Assembly: GCA_002499905.1 (NCBI GenBank)
Contig: DANP01000027.1
Span: 72,975-126,222 of the forward strand
Length of the DNA stretch: 53,248 nucleotides
Source of the DNA: Methanolinea sp. UBA277
GTDB taxonomy: Archaea > Halobacteriota > Methanomicrobia > Methanomicrobiales > Methanospirillaceae
Reading direction: 5' to 3'
The notes beneath the pieces were generated by a model. It did no database searches, had not been told where the DNA came from, and saw only the letters and a list, made by a program, of their open reading frames with translations. Both the position numbers and the translations under genes were made by a program. Shown here piece after piece: positions 52,398 to 53,248 of this stretch (the first letter of the stretch is position 1; every line of letters begins with the position of its first letter).

Positions 52398-53248
52398 ATG
52401 CGAAAAAGCATACAGATTACAGCAGGCATCATACTCATCTGCATTGCCGCCGTCTTTGCATGCGGCTGCACCAGCCCCGTTGAACAACCGGAACCAACGG
52501 TCACCCCGACACCCACCCAGGGACCTGAATCTGTGTATCTCTTTAACCAGACCAACAACAATGAGACATATCCCGTGGCACTTGATGCAGAGATCCGGCT
52601 CAGCCTTCCGGGGAATCCGACGACCGGCTATACATGGATGCTGAACACCCCGCAGGGGATCGTCATCGTGAATGAAAGTTACATCCCTGATGACAAATCC
52701 GGGACCATGGTGGGTTCGGGAGGAACCTTCCAATGGATCATGAAAGCCGTCCAGCCGGGAACTCAGGTCATAACCGGCGTCTATGCACGCCCCTGGGAGT
52801 CTGCGGTGACAAACCAGACCACCTTTACCCTCACCCTCGGTGTCGGGGAGGTGCTCACCCCTCCGGGAACTCCGCTCCCCTTCACGGTCTATACCGGGGC
52901 AGATTCCGGGCGCACGGTGAATGCATCCCTGGGGGACGAATTGAATGTCCGCCTGGCAGAAAACCCGACCACCGGGTATACCTGGAATATCTCGGCATCA
53001 TCGGGGCTGGAACTGGTCCGTGACGAGTTTATTCCGTCCAATCCCTCCGGCCAGATGGCCGGGAGCGGAGGTATTCATTCGTTGTACTATAAAACAGTGA
53101 AGACCGGGGAGCAGACCCTGCACGGCGAGTACCGGAGGCCCTGGGTCCCGGCAGGCACGATCACCTTCGTTGATCTCGAGGGCGGGTTTTATGGCATCAT
53201 CGGGGATGACGGCACCAACTATTACCCTCTGCAGCTGGACGAACAGTA
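52398..53248 (+). CDS. Lipoprotein with tandem chagasin-like (I42) inhibitor domains, 3' cut
   Basis: The open frame from ATG 52398 runs off the window (283 codons seen). The start reads RKSIQITAGIILICIAAVFA-CGCTSP, a lipobox with Cys, then a Thr/Pro linker and two repeats. Repeat 1 has NPTTGYTWMLN and GTFQWIMKAVQPG then YARPWE; repeat 2 has NPTTGYTWNIS and GGIHSLYYKTVKTGEQ then YRRPWV. These are the three loops (NPTTGY, GxGG, RPW) that insert into papain-type cysteine proteases in the I42/chagasin family. A further region (GGFYGIIGDDGTNYYPLQL) begins before the edge. The ribosome site is AAGGAAG. Likely protects the cell from cysteine proteases. Confidence 0.85.
   Translation, partial: MRKSIQITAGIILICIAAVFACGCTSPVEQPEPTVTPTPTQGPESVYLFNQTNNNETYPVALDAEIRLSLPGNPTTGYTWMLNTPQGIVIVNESYIPDDKSGTMVGSGGTFQWIMKAVQPGTQVITGVYARPWESAVTNQTTFTLTLGVGEVLTPPGTPLPFTVYTGADSGRTVNASLGDELNVRLAENPTTGYTWNISASSGLELVRDEFIPSNPSGQMAGSGGIHSLYYKTVKTGEQTLHGEYRRPWVPAGTITFVDLEGGFYGIIGDDGTNYYPLQLDEQ

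Overview
The window looks like a chromosomal segment of a hydrogenotrophic methanogen of the order Methanomicrobiales (Methanoregula-like). Supporting signs are the pyruvoyl-dependent arginine decarboxylase, archaeal carA-carB and argG, TATA-type promoters with several leaderless-looking starts mixed with GGAGG/GGTGA ribosome sites, short T-tract terminators, and many secreted proteins with Thr/Pro-rich linkers. Most genes are GC-rich. Several blocks are strikingly AT-rich and look acquired. The genus is an inference and was not tested against any database.

Layout. 1-11.1 kb is housekeeping: the end of a MobA-like gene, a lipoprotein, pdaD, carA-carB, a secreted protein, argG, a small membrane protein and a CDF metal exporter fused to a NifX-like domain. 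11.1-14.6 kb is an AT-rich island of unrecognised membrane and soluble genes, bracketed by two copies of the same transposase tail (82-bp direct repeat). 14.6-19.3 kb returns to GC-rich genes: a voltage-gated K+ channel, a 14-TM MFS exporter, an orphan 5TMR-LYT sensor domain and an anchored exported protein. An IS1595-type transposase relic follows.

20.2-24.6 kb is a compact replication module: a small protein, a Holliday-resolvase-like nuclease, a 1040-aa primase-ATPase and a second small protein paralogous to the first. The primase gene carries an iteron-like repeat array in its linker region. 24.7-28.5 kb is AT-rich accessory DNA with two PD-(D/E)XK-like nuclease genes and unknown partners, a candidate uncharacterised defence locus. 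28.6-36.1 kb holds a decayed third copy of the module's small protein and then a type III-like restriction-modification pair, a DUF3800 protein and a small membrane protein. 36.3-38.0 kb has a frameshifted pseudogene, a secreted Cys-rich protein and a 50-aa zinc-finger gene missed by length cut-offs.

38.3-48 kb is again core-like: a flavodoxin, then an operon of a Na,K-ATPase-type (IIC) P-ATPase with two TrkA proteins, membrane and winged-helix proteins, a tandem universal stress protein, ABM and GYD domain proteins and small exported proteins. 48.2-50.7 kb is an iron locus (feoA-feoB plus a DtxR-family regulator) with a clear palindromic operator over the promoter. 51.2-52.2 kb is a three-gene cluster of unknown function whose first gene is the intact relative of the 36.3-kb pseudogene. 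The window ends inside a lipoprotein with two chagasin-like (I42) protease inhibitor domains.

No tRNA, rRNA or CRISPR array was found. Functions are read from motifs and family knowledge only; no searches were run.
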